64,000 bases of DNA, from positions 238,149,539 to 238,213,538 of the forward strand of contig JARYHS010013630.1 in NCBI GenBank assembly GCA_031002005.1. Reading direction: 5' to 3'. This DNA is from Vandiemenella viatica (lineage: Eukaryota > Arthropoda > Insecta > Orthoptera > Morabidae). This document shows positions 1 to 12,143 of this stretch, piece by piece. The notes beneath the pieces are model-generated. The model ran no database searches and was not told the DNA's origin. It saw nothing but the letters and a program-made list of their open reading frames with translations. Numbering within the stretch: position 1 is the first letter of the stretch; the number at the start of each line of letters is the position of its first letter. The translations under genes and the position numbers were made by a program.

Positions 1-2190
1 CACTTAGCCGTATCAGAATGCTTCTCTGCACTCTCAGTACCGCCTTACGAGGTTTCACCTGTAGTAGTTTATGCGCCCAAACACTGGCCGCATACCCTAC
101 CAGTGATTCCAGGATAGCATCATGGTATCTTCTTATTAAGATGTTCGGGAGATGGAATTTCCTCTAGCCTATGCTTACAAATTTGTTCATGACCGCCTTA
201 GCTCTTTCACACGTCTCGAAAATATGCGTTGCGAAGTTTATGAACTCATCCAGAGTGACGCCTAAGTATCTTGTTGTCGGCTTCCTTTTTATGGTGATGT
301 TATTCATCTTAACAATTGGATCCCGCTCCAATTTCTCTTTTAGTAGCATCATTTGGGTCTTCTTTGGTGCAAGGCTCAGCTTAGCCTCCAAGCATCATGC
401 CTGAAGTTCTTCGATCACTACCTTGAATTTATCTTCTATGTCTTGTCTGGTCCGACCTTCAATCAACAAAAGCAAATCGTCAGCAAAGGCGACCAGCCCC
501 AGCAAGCCACACAGCCCCTCCAAACGCCTAAGAGCATCTTCAAAAATTAAATCCCAGAAGACTGGCACACTTACTGAGCCCTGGGGACAGCCCTTAGTTA
601 GACGTTTATTTATCTTCCCTCGTGGACATCTCAATGTGGCGAATCTATTCTTACAGTAATCCCGCAGTGTATTATACAGGTTACTTGGACAGTTGATTTC
701 TCTTAGGCGGCGGAGCAACATCGGCCACCATAAATTGTCGAAAGCTCCGAAAGCATCTATGAAAATTCCTGTCACGTACTTCATAGAACTACTTTTAAAT
801 AAATTTACCGCCCTGTTTACTGCGTCTTCGGTCAACCTGCCTGCTCGAAAGCCATATTGGTTCATGTTAATGCCTATTTGGCTTCTGTGATACTGCAGTT
901 TGTTAATCAATACTTTTTCCTGAAACTTTCCAAGGACGTTTAGCAGGCAGATCATCCGATATGATTTTGGGTTTGCCAGATCCCTGTCTCCCCCCTTGGT
1001 GAATATCATGACTTCACTTTGCTTCCAGATGTTTGGAACCCGGCCTTGCTGGAGGCACTTGTTAAAAAGCGTACATAGTGGGAAGGCCAGTTGGACTATT
1101 AGGGGTTGCAACACTTCTGCTACTATTAAGATTGGATCTGACATAGGCCTCCCAGCTATCTGTTTTAGTTTTTAAGAGTTGCTGCTTAAAAGCTTCTTTC
1201 CTTTCCCTGTATCTATTAAGCAAAACAAGCCTATCAGCCACCACAGCACAGCGTTGGTACTGCCTCCGCGCCCTTCGCATGTTCGATCTCATTCTATGCA
1301 GTCTCTCATCCCACGGTATATCCTTCACCCTTTCTACCTTTGCCAGTGGAATACTGCCTTTCATTGCTGTTTGGATGGACCTAGTTAGTTCTCTTGCGAT
1401 ATGGTCCAGGTCATTGCCCTCCAGCAAGTCCACTGGAAGACAAACTCTCCCTAAGTCTCTGCCATACCACCCTTCTGATATTATAGCGAAGTTTAGTATT
1501 CCCATTACTAGTTGCCTCAGTTCGTTGCCGAGAGAGGTCATATAGAATTATATTGTGGTCACTCGTGGTTTGGTTATCTACCACCCGCCAATTACGTAAC
1601 ATATTTCTCACAATATCGTTAGTAATTGTTACGTCTATGTTAGATGTAGCTCCACGCCTATCATTAAAAGTAGGGAGATTGAATGGTTTGTTCCTTATTT
1701 CTAGATTAAACTCGCAGATCAACTCAGTCAGGTCTTGGCCTCTCTCATTTGTATGGTCACTGTGCTAGAGCAGTGACCGTGCATTTGCGTCTGCCGCTAT
1801 GATTATCTTCTGGTTTCCTAGACTGTTGAGAATTTCTCTAATTTTATTCAAGTATCGATCAATTGGATCTTTGTATTGGAAGTACATTGATACTACAATT
1901 ACGTTGCACCAACCTGTACTGATTTCTACGCATGTAGTGTGCTCATCACAGAATTGAGCAATTTTAGTTGTAGTTATATTCCTATTTAATACTATTATGC
2001 CTGACATAGGATGCTCCCCGTCTGCAATGATTTGTGCAGTTACTGGCATGTACGGAATCGACCCTCTATTTGAATGGGGTTCCTGAAGGCATAATATTTC
2101 TCAGCTATTTTCCTGTGCCAATTTTCTTAACTCATGGAGGACTAGCTTGCTCCGTCTAGCATTTAACTGTGCAATTTTTATGATATCCAT
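1..2190 (-). pseudogene. R1-like non-LTR retrotransposon ORF2 (endonuclease + reverse transcriptase), broken
   Basis: ORF2 would begin at 2190, directly after the ORF1 stop. Its start encodes an APE-type endonuclease N-terminus (QLNARRSKLVLHEL, then LCLQEP). Further endonuclease motifs are ADANARSLL near 1770 and SDHNII near 1560. The linker (1062-1541) leads into a reverse transcriptase (395-1144) with a KSYRMICLLNVLGK block, FIDAFGAFDNLWW, the KGCPQGS turn and catalytic VAFADDLLLL. The thumb, with TRYLGVTLDEFINF, lies at 164-391. An in-frame stop near 2101 and several frame changes show that it is dead. The 3' end lies beyond the window start. The R1 clade is inferred from the endonuclease and thumb style; Jockey or Loa is the main alternative. 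Confidence 0.8.
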
Positions 2191-3105
2191 TTACGGGTGT
2201 CTGGCGTGGACATTGCACTTCGGCCATTTGAGCTGCGGGTCAAATCTAATCCTTCCATGGGTCATGACGAACTGCTTATAGATCTCGTCAGGATCAAACA
2301 GTTCATTTCGTCTATCGAATATTTTTTTTACGAGAATTAATAGCTGGGACGGATCCGCTGGCAGGTTGTTGGCCTTAAGCTGATTTCTATCTACCACTTC
2401 CAGCGTGGGAAAGGTTATTGACCTCCCTGCTGGATGCAATACGCGTGTTATTTGTCTTAGAGCCATAGTTAGTATGTTCTCCTGTTCCAGCTTATTCAGT
2501 CTCAGTATATCCTCCATATTCGCATACAACGATGTTGGATCTACTGACATACTCTTGGACACATTCCCCATACTTGGTGCTTCGATGTTAATTTCTCTTT
2601 TAACGCTATGCACAGCCATGGGATCTGATGTGATATTCTCGTGCACGCTTCCTATGCTTAGTGTATCTGTTTTCGATTCTCTTTTGACACTGCGCTGAGC
2701 CGTGAGGTCTACTGTACTTAGTGTATTTATGCTCGACTCTCTTTTGACGCTATGCAGCGACGTATAATCATCTAGGCTATTTCCGAATACGTTTCCCTGG
2801 CTTGATGTGTCTATATTATAAAGCGATGTGGGTTTTAACGAAGTATTTTTGAGCACGTTCCCCTCGTTTGGGATATATAAGTTTGATTTTTTCTTGTTAC
2901 TATAGGTGGGAATAAAATATTGCCTTGACAATTCGGTTTTCACGCTCTCTTTGCCGACTCTTGCCAGCGTCGATTTTGCCGTGCAGTTCCCCTTTAAGTC
3001 GTCCGTCTTTATTACACCATCACCTTTGAGGGCAATTGGTTTATTCGGCCACAGTACCCAACCAAGCCCTACTTTACATCGAGAGGACCGATAGGGAGGC
3101 ATCAT
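2191..3105 (-). CDS. ORF1 (gag-like) of the R1-like LINE
   Basis: A 304-aa open frame lies immediately upstream of the ORF2 start, and its stop abuts the ORF2 ATG at 2190. The N-terminal two thirds hold imperfect repeats of a short Ser/Thr-rich unit containing SVKRES-type blocks (about residues 115-195), perhaps an internal tandem duplication. The C-terminal part (about 205-304) is more ordered, contains RITRVLHPAGRSITFPTLEV and ends in a weak KWPKCNVH cysteine/histidine tail. A full CCHC knuckle set is not visible. ORF1 proteins of LINEs bind RNA, and that role is inferred here from position only. The frame is intact even though ORF2 is broken. The upstream open stretch 3164-3436 could be a further N-terminal part out of frame. 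Confidence 0.55.
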   Translation of the reverse strand: MMPPYRSSRCKVGLGWVLWPNKPIALKGDGVIKTDDLKGNCTAKSTLARVGKESVKTELSRQYFIPTYSNKKKSNLYIPNEGNVLKNTSLKPTSLYNIDTSSQGNVFGNSLDDYTSLHSVKRESSINTLSTVDLTAQRSVKRESKTDTLSIGSVHENITSDPMAVHSVKREINIEAPSMGNVSKSMSVDPTSLYANMEDILRLNKLEQENILTMALRQITRVLHPAGRSITFPTLEVVDRNQLKANNLPADPSQLLILVKKIFDRRNELFDPDEIYKQFVMTHGRIRFDPQLKWPKCNVHARHP

Positions 3106-3593
3106 ACAAGCCCCCTTAACCTTCGCATCTGCGAAGCTGAGGTCCTCTGTTTGTGTACCCTTTTCAGTGAACCCCTCCGTTTGGGATTTTTTCTAAAGCC
3201 TTCATAGCTTCTCTGAATTTCCGAGGTCGGAGATTGCCCTGCCTTGGCATCGAACCTGACGGTCGACACGAGCGTCCTATACAGTAAGGTCGCTGTGCAA
3301 ACTCATTCACTACGCTGACTGAGGGACGTGGTGCACCGTCCGCTATAGCCAAGGGACTATAATAATTCCTCCGTCGAGGGATACATACCACCGTCACGGT
3401 AATCATTCTACAGTGCAGTGTGGTACTTTCATTCACCCTGTAACGACCTTTGAGTGATTAGCAGTTCTCACTCCCCCAAATATTGAGCTAGCTGGGACAG
3501 TTTTTCAGGAGCTCTCCTATAATCACTTGGTGGATAATTTAAATTATCCTGGTGCCCGGCATTTGAAATCGGATGCAGTTCATGTTAATATTG
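3106..3593. other. Region upstream of LINE ORF1, no confident gene
   Basis: Probably the 5' part of the LINE. A 90-aa minus frame (3164-3436) is open but has no recognised domain. No promoter motif could be supported. Confidence 0.3.
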
Positions 3594-4069
3594 TATTTGA
3601 TCAGTGGCGGGGCGAGACCAAAACTTTATGTGGGCGAGATAAGTTTGCGAGGCCCTCTGGAGGCGCAAGATGACAGGGTTTATAAAGTATTTTAAAAACT
3701 TAAATATTTTATTTATAAAAATACAGTCACTTTTACTGTGTATAATATTATTAAATAATGAGTAACAGTATATAATTAAAGAACTAGAAATTTTCTGCTT
3801 TTAGCCTTGCTGAACTCCTTAATTACTACATCATAATCCAACTTAGATGTTATATCTGCTTCAATCGATAAAACTGCCAAAGCTGAAAGTCTTTCCTGAC
3901 CCATAGTACTTCGTAAATAATTTTTTATTAATTTGAATTTTGAAAAGCTCCTTTCAGCGGAGACTGTACTTACTGGTACTGTACTAGCAAAATTCGTATG
4001 ACAAAACAACTATTTGGGTAAATTTCTTTTAAGTTATTTTCTATTATGTATTGGAGCAGTTATTTCCCA

Positions 4070-4121
4070 TCTTTAACAAAATAGCGTAAATTTTGGATCA
4101 TTGTTTGTAACTCTTCAAATA
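4070..4121 (+). repeat. Left copy of 52-bp direct repeat flanking the Helitron-like element
   Basis: Sequence from TCTTTAACAAAAT to CTCTTCAAATA matches 5804-5855 with one mismatch. It is part of the interrupted hAT coding region. Confidence 0.85.
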
Positions 4122-5803
4122 TATATTATTTCTATAAGGTATTTTTTTGTCACAAACCTGTATCTTCCTTCATACTTAACCGAAATCAATGGATGAGGTG
4201 TCATTTTAAAGCTTATGGTCTTCACTTTGGTCACATCATATTTTAAGAACTGAAGTTTTCGGAATTCTACCCTTAAAGGGCAAAAATGCTGATATTTCTA
4301 AAATGCTGTTTTCTGTGTTACGAGTCATTTATCTCCCTGGATACTTATCTGAAATCGTTTAATGAAGTATCATTTTAAAGATTAAGATCTCCGCTTTAGT
4401 GATGTCATATATTAAGACATAAATTTTTCGGAATTCCACCCTGAAAGGGCAAAAGTATCAATATTTTTACCATTCATTTTTGTGTCACAAGCGATTTATC
4501 TCCCTTAATATATAACCAATATAGATAAATGAGGTATAATATTAAAGAATAAGGTCTCCGCCGTGGTAACATTATATTTGAAGAAAGTAATTTTTCGTAA
4601 TTCGACCCTTAAAGGGCAAAAATGTCAATTTTTCTAAAATGACTTTTTTGTATCTGGAGCCATTTATCTCCCTGGATATCTAACCAAAATCGATAAATGA
4701 AGTAGAATTATGAGTAGTAATGTCTCAGCTTTGTGACATCATATTTTAACAAAGAATGATTTTGGAATTCAACCCTTAAAGGGAAAAAGTATAAATTTTA
4801 CTATAACACATTTTTGTGTCACGAGCGATTTATCTCCCTTAATATCTAACCGATATAGATAAATAAGGTATCATATTAAAGAATGAGGTCTCCGCCGTGT
4901 TAACATTATATTTTAAGAAAGGAATTTTTCGTAATTCGACCCTTAAAGGTCAAAAATGACAATTTTTCTAAAATGCGTTTTTTGTATCCCGAGCCATTTA
5001 TCTCCCTGGATATCTAAGAAAAATCGATAAATGAAGTAGGATTATGAGGAGTAATGTCTCAGCTTTGTGTCATCATATTTTAAGAACGAATGTTTTTGGA
5101 ATTCAACCCTTAAAGGGAAAAAGTATAAATTTTTCCAAAACACATTTTTGTGTCACGAGCGATTTATCTCCCTTAATATCTAACCGATATAGATAAATGA
5201 GGTATCATATTAGAGAATAAGGTCTCCGCCGTGGTAACATTATATTTTGAGAAAGAAATTATTCGTAATTCAACCCTTAAAGGGCAAAAATATTAATCTT
5301 TCTAAAATGCGTTTTTTTGTATCTCGAGCCACTTATCTCCCTGGATATCTATCCAAAATCAATAAATCAAGTAGGATTATAAGGAATAATGTCTCAGCTT
5401 TGGTGACATCATATTTTAAGAAAGAATTTTTTGGAATTCAACGCTTAAAGGGAAAAAGGATAAATGGTTCTACAACGCATTTTTGTGTCACGAGCTATTT
5501 ATCTTCCGTGATATCTAACCGATATAGATAAATGAGGTATCATATTAAAGATTAAAGTCTCCGCCGTGGTAACATTATATTTTAAGAAAGGAATTTTTCG
5601 TAATTCGACCCTTAAAGGGCAAAAATGTCAATATTTCTAAAATACGTTTTTTGTGTTTCGGGCCATTTATCTCACTGGATTTCTAACCCAAATCGATAAA
5701 TGAAGTGGGAGTATGAAGAGTAATGACTAAGCTTTGGTGACATCATATTCAACCTCACTATTCATCGCATTTTATTCGCGAAATTTTCGCACGGGTCGTC
5801 TAG
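4122..5803 (+). mobile_element. Helitron-like element carrying a satellite array
   Basis: It starts in an AT-rich stretch (TATTATTTCTATAAGG) and ends in a hairpin GCGAAA/TTTCGC followed 13 bases later by CTAG before a T (5750-5803). That 3' arrangement is Helitron-like. A second copy with the same two ends lies at 10921-11268, which supports real element boundaries. No Rep/helicase gene is present. The interior is mostly the ~167-bp tandem array. It is flanked by a 52-bp direct repeat, which Helitrons do not normally make. Confidence 0.6.
4244..5640 (+). repeat. Satellite-like array, ~167-bp unit (~335-bp dimer)
   Basis: The palindromic core AACCCTTAAAGGG with flanking GAATT recurs near 4262, 4432, 4599, 4763, 4930, 5099, 5265, 5432 and 5600, a step of about 164-170 bp. 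Alternate units resemble each other more closely (GTAATTCG versus GGAATTCAA starts; GGGCAAAAATG versus GGGAAAAAG ends), so the higher-order unit is a dimer. One unit also sits in the 10921-11268 element. Confidence 0.85.
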
Positions 5804-5855
5804 TCTTTAACAAAATCGCGTAAATTTTGGATCATTGTTTGTAACTCTTCAAATA
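5804..5855 (+). repeat. Right copy of 52-bp direct repeat flanking the Helitron-like element
   Basis: Partner of 4070-4121. Either a very long target duplication or a tandem duplication at the insertion point. Confidence 0.85.
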
Positions 5856-8229
5856 GTTCATAAGGCTGGAAATCACTGTTCTCGCCTACTCTCAAAACTG
5901 TGTGTAGATCTTGGCAGTTTTTTTAAATATGGTCTTTTGGAATTTTTTTTAACTTACTCAGATCATAGAGAAATCTGAAATTTTTAAAGTGTTCATTTAA
6001 AGACATAAATCTTGAGTCCATATTGCTCAGTATGGAATCAATCATTGCATTAAAAAAATCTCATTCATACCGTCTTTTGGAAGTTTGTGCAGGTTCATCG
6101 CTGCTTTCATAATTGAATGTCCTTTTCTTTCTGGCTACCCTTTTATTTTTAAAGTCTTTTGACAAATCATAACTGCTTTTTTCAATAAATTGACGAGCTT
6201 CGGATAAGCATTGTTCGAACCCAGTTTGTTGATATTCTCTGATTCAGTCACAAAATTTTCGTAAATGTTCAAGCGCTCTGCTTAAATGGACTTGGACAGA
6301 TTGCCATAGTTTACTTAGGATATTAACGCGCGATAATATCTCATACCATAGATGTAATGATATTACAAACTCTAAGCTGAGCATTTCATTCAGAATTGAT
6401 TCACAATCATTAAGTGTGTCTGAATCTTCCGAAAGATTTTTTAGGCTTTCAATACATTCAACATCATCAAATTGAAGTAATAGGGCCTTTACTGCCGTGA
6501 ATCTACTTTCCCACCTTGTGTCTGATTAAGGCTTTATAGTAAGTTTTAATTTGCCTTTGATTAATTTCCAGCGTTTGCTGGATACTGAAAATAGAAGATA
6601 AATTTTCTGAATAAAACCAAAAATGTTTTTACTGCCGCAGAGGACCTAGCTGCATCTACCAACAGCAAATTCCAACTATGACTTCCACATGGTGTAAAAA
6701 ATGCCCTGGGATTAAAATTTAATATTCGAGTTTTAACTCCACTGTTTATTCCTACCATATTTGCCCCATTGTCATATCCTTGGCCACGGCAGTTTTGAAT
6801 ATCTAATCCATTTTTTTCCAGCTCTTCCAGTATTGCCTTAGTTAGATACACTCCAGTCGTCTCAGCGACAGCAAGAAATCCGATAAAGTTTTCCTCTATT
6901 GTTCCGGTTGAGGTATTGCAGAATCTTAAGATAACCGGCATTTGTTCATCTCGACCAGAGTCTCTAGTGCAGTCGAGCAAAATAGAATAACATTTTGCCT
7001 CTTTTACTCTTCGAATCACTTCATCAGTAACTGTTTTTGACATCAATGTAATTAATTCATTTTGAATGTTGTGACTTAGATAAGGGTTTGCAAGTTGGTT
7101 GTCATTAATGCATATCATGTGTTCTCGTAGTGTAGGGTCATACTTTGAAATCAATTTAAACAGATCTATGAAGTTACCAGAATTTCCACTATCTTCACCA
7201 ATCTTGAGAGATTCTCTGTGACCTCTAAATGCCAGATTATGTGAGGCTAAGAAATTAATTATATCAATCAGTCTCTCAAACAAATTATGCCAATGTTTTT
7301 GAGATTCACGCAGTAGCCTTTCATGTTCCTGGTCTATTGTTTTTTCATGTTTTATTCCTTTTTCTAATATTAATCATTGGAGCATGAATGCCATATGTTC
7401 TTTGGTGTTTTCATGTCTTTGTAGGATGCTACTTAAGTGTTTCCAGTCACAGCACCCTCCCTGTACCATTTGAGTTTGTGCATTGCCAAACAGTCTGCAT
7501 GGAAAACAGAAAACTTTATTTCGAGATTTTGAGTACACCAACCAGCGTCGATTTTGAGTTTCACCATTGTTTAGCTTCCTTGAGAAATAAAAATTTGAAA
7601 AGTGCCTACGGTCATTGTCTTTTGGATAATCCTCGTCACTGTTATATAACTGCTGTGTAGGGCCGCTTTGAACTATATCATGACACTGAGAATCCGTTAT
7701 AGGAAACGACCACATTCCCGGATCCGAACTAACAAATTCTTCAACAACAGTGGCATTGCTGTTAATTGTCTGAGAACCTATAGGGTCCTCGTGAATTCTA
7801 CTGCACAACACAGGTGTTTCATAATCTGATTGGCTAGAATTTGATCCTGTCTCTTTTTCTGGCTGTGTTTCGACACTCAGTAACTTTGGAGCACTTTTCA
7901 AATTCGATGCAGTCTCGGACGATGCAATCGATTCAGTTGGTTCTGTATTTTCTGATTTTTTCCGATGCAGTTTTTTTGAGAAACTTCATCATACGTGAAT
8001 TTAAAACCTTGTTTGACACATCTCTTTCAGCTTTTCTTTTTCCTGAACCAGATTCCCATTTTCTCCCGATATCTCTTTCTCTTCTGTGGCCTTGGCCTGA
8101 CATGTTAAGGTGGTATATTGGTGAATATATCCTGTGAACAAAATAATATTTATACTTCTTTCCATAAAAACCTACTACCTATGTCTACAATGATTTTATT
8201 TATATGTATTTTCGAAATTATATAACCAA

Positions 8230-8553
8230 TAGTTTGCAGGTCCTGCGGATCGTGCTGGTAGGGGCCCCCTGAACTGAGGATGGGGCCCTTGAATTATTCT
8301 TTATGGCCCATGAGCAGTGGTTGGGGCCCCCCCCCTGAGCAGCGAAGGCCCTTTGTGAGGAGCTCCTGTGTTCTCAGGGGCCCCTTAGACGACGGTAGAG
8401 CTAAAAAAAAAAAAGGCTCGTGGGCCCTCTAAACTGCGCTTGAGTGCCCTAGAGGTGCGCTTAGGAGCCCCTTGAGGTATGCTTGGGGGCCCCCTGAGCG
8501 TGAGGGCCCCGGTGCACTGCACCGCCTAGCCCCATAGTAGCTACGCCTCTGAC
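8230..8553. repeat. GC-rich subterminal repeats (GGGGCCCC-type) inside the hAT
   Basis: Short degenerate units built on GGGCCCC and CCCTGAG recur about every 30-50 bp, ending in a hAT-end-like GTAGCTACGCCTCTG at 8540-8553. It may be subterminal transposase-binding sequence or the end of an older hAT copy. Confidence 0.5.
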
Positions 8554-9227
8554 AGTAAAGTTTCTATATTTTCTTTGATAATTCACTCATTGTGTATTTG
8601 TAACGTACAAATTAATAATACTTTTTATTCTTTAACTCTCCGGGAACAAAACAGGCAGGACGTTCCGTCGACGTTGGTAACTGAAATAATAAACCAATCG
8701 CTTCACGATAATCGGATTTGTGACTAAAACTATCGTAAGCTTTAGAACACAGAAAAGTTGAATTATGCAGATGGTAAGGAGTCAGACGCGGTGATATTCT
8801 ATACTACCTGCACATCTGAGAAGCCATTAAGCGGCAATTTTTAAAATTTGTTAATAAACTGGACATTTTGTATCCGGTCGCATGTAGAGGACCGAGCACG
8901 GGAAATCGCGTTAGAACAGAATAAACATGAACGTAGACGAGAAGCAATCTGAATGAAATAAACCCGGTGGCCGAAGATTCCCCGGTAGAGTCATTGTAAC
9001 GCCAGCAAATATTGCTAAGCTATTGATATTGCCATATTAGTTGCGAACTTGTAGGATTTATCGCATTATGATGAGTAAAATATTTAGTCGTAGTCACGGC
9101 TATTAATGGTGCTAATCTGTTTTACTGGTTAAGTTGCTTAAACTTTCGGACCGCGAGGCCCCTCGGGGCGCGAGGCCGTAGGCGGTCGCCCACGTCGCCC
9201 ACGCCTTGCGCCGCTTCTGTATTTGAT

Positions 9228-10920
9228 TTATGATTCCCTATTGTTATGAAGAGAACTTTCATTTAAAACCAAGTGTGAAGCTTTCTTGTTTACTAATAAA
9301 TGTTGGGAATTTGCTTCACGATCAATTATAAATGTGGTGGTGTTTTAATGCTTTGTTTGTTTATTAATATGTTGGCAATTGTAAGACGAGGCTTTGCTTA
9401 GTTCTTTTTTAATAATTGAATGTGTTAATGTTAAAATTAAATAAGCCTCACCTGTACGCCAGTATGAGTACCCAATAAATTAATAGCCTAGGGTTTTCTT
9501 TCAATTATAAAAAAGGAAGTAAAAAGGTTTTCACGATTTCCTCCTACCCAACAAGCACCCATCCCTACGGTAGTTTACATTATAATGTTACGCTGTCGCC
9601 ACATTCTATTCTGCATTTTTTATTATATAAATCATAATGTTAGAGTAATTTACATAAATCTTGGGCGACCACCTAGATAGTTTTTTTTAGTAATTTCCTA
9701 AAGTACGCAGGATTCCAGGTGAAGACTGTAATGCAATGAAGACCATTCAGTGTATCTTGTTGCAACGAATATTAAAGAATTATTGAGCTGTGTAGGCTTG
9801 AAGGTAATCGTGGCCTTCCCGAGCCATGGCGACAGGAAGTCGCGGATAAAGGGTTTTGCCGGACATCACTGATTTTCACCTTGGGGTGGGCAGCTCAACA
9901 AGCCGCTGGCCTGATGTAAAAAAACCCGCCACCCGAATACGTTCTCACCCCGGCGAACTTAGCCGAATATGACCGACCTCTGTGATATACGCGGGACAAA
10001 TAAAATTTCGGGGATATCACGTGACATAAGGTGCCAACGTGAAGATCCAATCCAAATGAGCATATAACTTAAAATCCTGGAAATTTTCTGTTAAATGTGA
10101 TCTTCGAGACTGCAGGGGGCGGAGCCATAAATTTCCTCGCAAATCGAACAGCTACGAGCTTCATTCGATTCGATGCTAGTCTGTGGTGGACTCCGAAAAT
10201 TGCTAACTGCTGCAGTCCGACTCCTGGTGTCGAAAATCTGACGCTGCTGGCTTGCTGGAGTAGCTTCCGCACGGCGACACAGCCAGTAATGCGATGACGC
10301 GCATTATCGCTACGGGCGTGCCTGTAGCCACCTTGTGAGACAAGTCTCACATACCGTGGGTCATCTCCGAACACCGCAGACATCAGACGCAGAACTACAA
10401 TGGTAAATTATTACGACCAAGCCATCTGATTGTGCATTCCGTGAAACTGAATCCTTAAGCGTCTTTGAGAGGATAGATCCATGTTCTAACTTTGTAACAA
10501 AAAAAAAACCCTGAGCTAGCGGCGTAATTTGCCAGAACTAGTTATTTTCGAATGGTATATTGTTCATTCGTGGCGCCCATGATTTTTTTAACTGTAAAGT
10601 CACAGTATTATGATACCTATGTCTGACGTCGTCATAATTTGTATTGTATATTGTTTCCAAATATCATTATTTCTTGCATATTAATTCTGAGATGGATTTA
10701 AAAGTAAATACACAATTGTTTGCTTGCTCATGACAGTTAATTGTACCTCTGAGCGTTGCTTTTTTTTTATGATTTTGTCAATTTGTTTTAATGTTAACGG
10801 TAAATTCGCTCAGACTTGTAATCGCCAATGAAAATAAATGTCATATTGTGACAGTTTTCCTATATTCCAACTAACATCGAGATTCTTTGAAAATAAATAT
10901 TTTCACTCCTTCATAAAATC
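9228..10920. other. No recognised gene or element
   Basis: AT-rich sequence with a few low-complexity runs. A 104-aa minus frame at 10069-10383 has no recognised domain and is not called. Confidence 0.5.
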
Positions 10921-11268
10921 ATATATATTATTTCTATAAGGTATTTTTTTGTTACAAGACTGTATCTTCCTTCATACTTAACCGAAATCAATGAATGAGG
11001 TGTCAGTCAAATTAAAGCTTATGGTCTTCACTTTGGTCACATAATATTTTAAGAAATGAAGTTTTCGGAATTCGACCCTTAAAGGGCGAAAATGTCAATA
11101 TTTCTAAAATGCTGTTTTCTGTGTTACGAGTATTTCCCTGGATTTCTAACCAAAATCGATAAATGAAGTAGGAGTATGAGGAGTAATGACTCAGCTTTGG
11201 TGACATCATATTCAACTTCACTATTCATTGCATTTTATTCGCGAAATTTTCGCACGGGTCGTCTAGTC
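10921..11268 (+). mobile_element. Short second copy of the Helitron-like element
   Basis: It starts ATATATATTATTTCTATAAG and ends with the same GCGAAATTTTCGC hairpin and CGTCTAG terminus as 4122-5803. It contains only about one 167-bp satellite unit (CGACCCTTAAAGGGC near 11077). Flanking sequence is unrelated to the first copy, so these ends define the element. Confidence 0.62.
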
Positions 11269-11350
11269 ACCATTTATTAATGATTAATCATAAATGTATT
11301 AAAGATAACTATAACGTATTTATCCACCAAGGCCTGATACTAAAGAACAT

Positions 11351-12143
11351 CGCGAAACACGGCGTCACTAAGACGTCGCTTATGAAAGCTGCTTATTTAT
11401 TACTAATAATAATTAAATTCCTCCTGCCTTATGCTGTAACAAAAACATTCTGGTTCAGGCAGCATTTCAATCTAACCACTATCTCCGCTAATATTGCCGC
11501 TACAAAATCAAACGATACAGACGAGCCTTAACACATTAAATGCATCGCAGCTACATTTCGAGTAGAAGTAATTTTCTTTATCAGAATTCCTAATTAGTGT
11601 AACATAAATTATCACAATTAATTTCATTATACACTCTCAGTAAAAATCGCAGCTGGACTAAATCATGCGCAATAACATAGTCATTGCATCGCGATGTAAA
11701 ATTGACCCTCAATATTAGCTTAAGTTCTGTTAAGAGTTGTAGTGAATTCTGGACAGTGCAACTTACGAGCATGTTAGTATACATTTCTGAATTATGTTGC
11801 TTTACTAATTGTCATGATACTGACGCCATAGTTCATGTGGCTAAATGTGGTTCGACATATGTTCAGTATTTAATCCTTCGCTTTTATGCCAGCTTCATTA
11901 TTCAGATTTTTAGCGGTTACTTTGGTATCACGGTCTTAAATTGTGGGTGAAATTTATATCGCCATTCATGACGTCGCTGACATGCAATGCAATGAATGTA
12001 TTGATTTTGAGCGATTTCAGCGACAATATTAGTGGAGTTTGAAGGTTGGGTGTAAAGCAGCCTGGACCAGAATAACGACTGAAACTTTATTAGCAATTTA
12101 AGCTGCTTTCATGAGCACAAATTTAGTGACGCCATGTATTGCG
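11351..12143. repeat. Foldback (long inverted-repeat) element
   Basis: 11351-11545 and the reverse complement of about 11950-12143 align: both start near CG-AA-ACA-GGCGTCACTA. They continue through TATGAAAGC-GCTTA, CTGGT(T/C)CAGGC and CTAATATTG(C/T)CGCT. The arms are about 190 bp with moderate identity. No ORF of note. Related single arms occur at 12370-12445, 14075-14235 and 17950-18260. Confidence 0.6.

Larger units (their letters stand above)
3776..8103 (-). pseudogene. hAT transposase, ZMYM1-like (TTF zinc finger, DUF4371, dimerisation domain), decayed
   Basis: The gene starts at 8103 with MSGQGHRRERDIGRKW, the start typical of ZMYM1-like hAT proteins. A T7 run at 7971-7977 shifts the frame. 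Segment 7374-7901 carries the TTF-type zinc finger (RRWLVYSKSRNKVFCFPCRL). Segment 6561-7283 is the DUF4371 region of the RNase H-like core (YSILLDCTRDSGRDEQM, GQGYDNGANMVG, CGSHSWNLL). After a poorly conserved stretch (6060-6560) and the Helitron-like insertion, 3776-4009 gives the C-terminal dimerisation domain (STVSAERSFSKFKLIKNYLRS). Stops and frame changes throughout make this a pseudogene. The family's role is cut-and-paste transposition in the nucleus. Confidence 0.82.
3602..9219 (-). mobile_element. hAT transposon with 8-bp target duplication
   Basis: The left end starts CAGTGGCGGGGCGAG at 3602. The right end, read on the minus strand from 9219, starts CAGAAGCGGCGCAAGG. Both are followed by GC-rich subterminal sequence with GGGCGA and CGAGGCC blocks. 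The flanks 3594-3601 and 9220-9227 are both TATTTGAT, a perfect 8-bp duplication as expected for hAT. Inside lies a minus-strand ZMYM1-like transposase relic, itself interrupted by the Helitron-like insertion at 4122-5803. The element is about 3.9 kb without that insertion. Confidence 0.82.

Noticed and set aside
4244..5640. CRISPR-like array
   Set aside because: The units are ~167 bp with no short-repeat/spacer pattern, in an animal genome; this is satellite-type tandem DNA.
3602..8553. hAT element ending at 8553
   Set aside because: The end motif is plausible, but the 8-bp duplication matches at 9220-9227, not after 8553.
10069..10383. 104-aa minus-strand frame as a gene
   Set aside because: Composition looks accidental; the plus strand is equally open over part of it.
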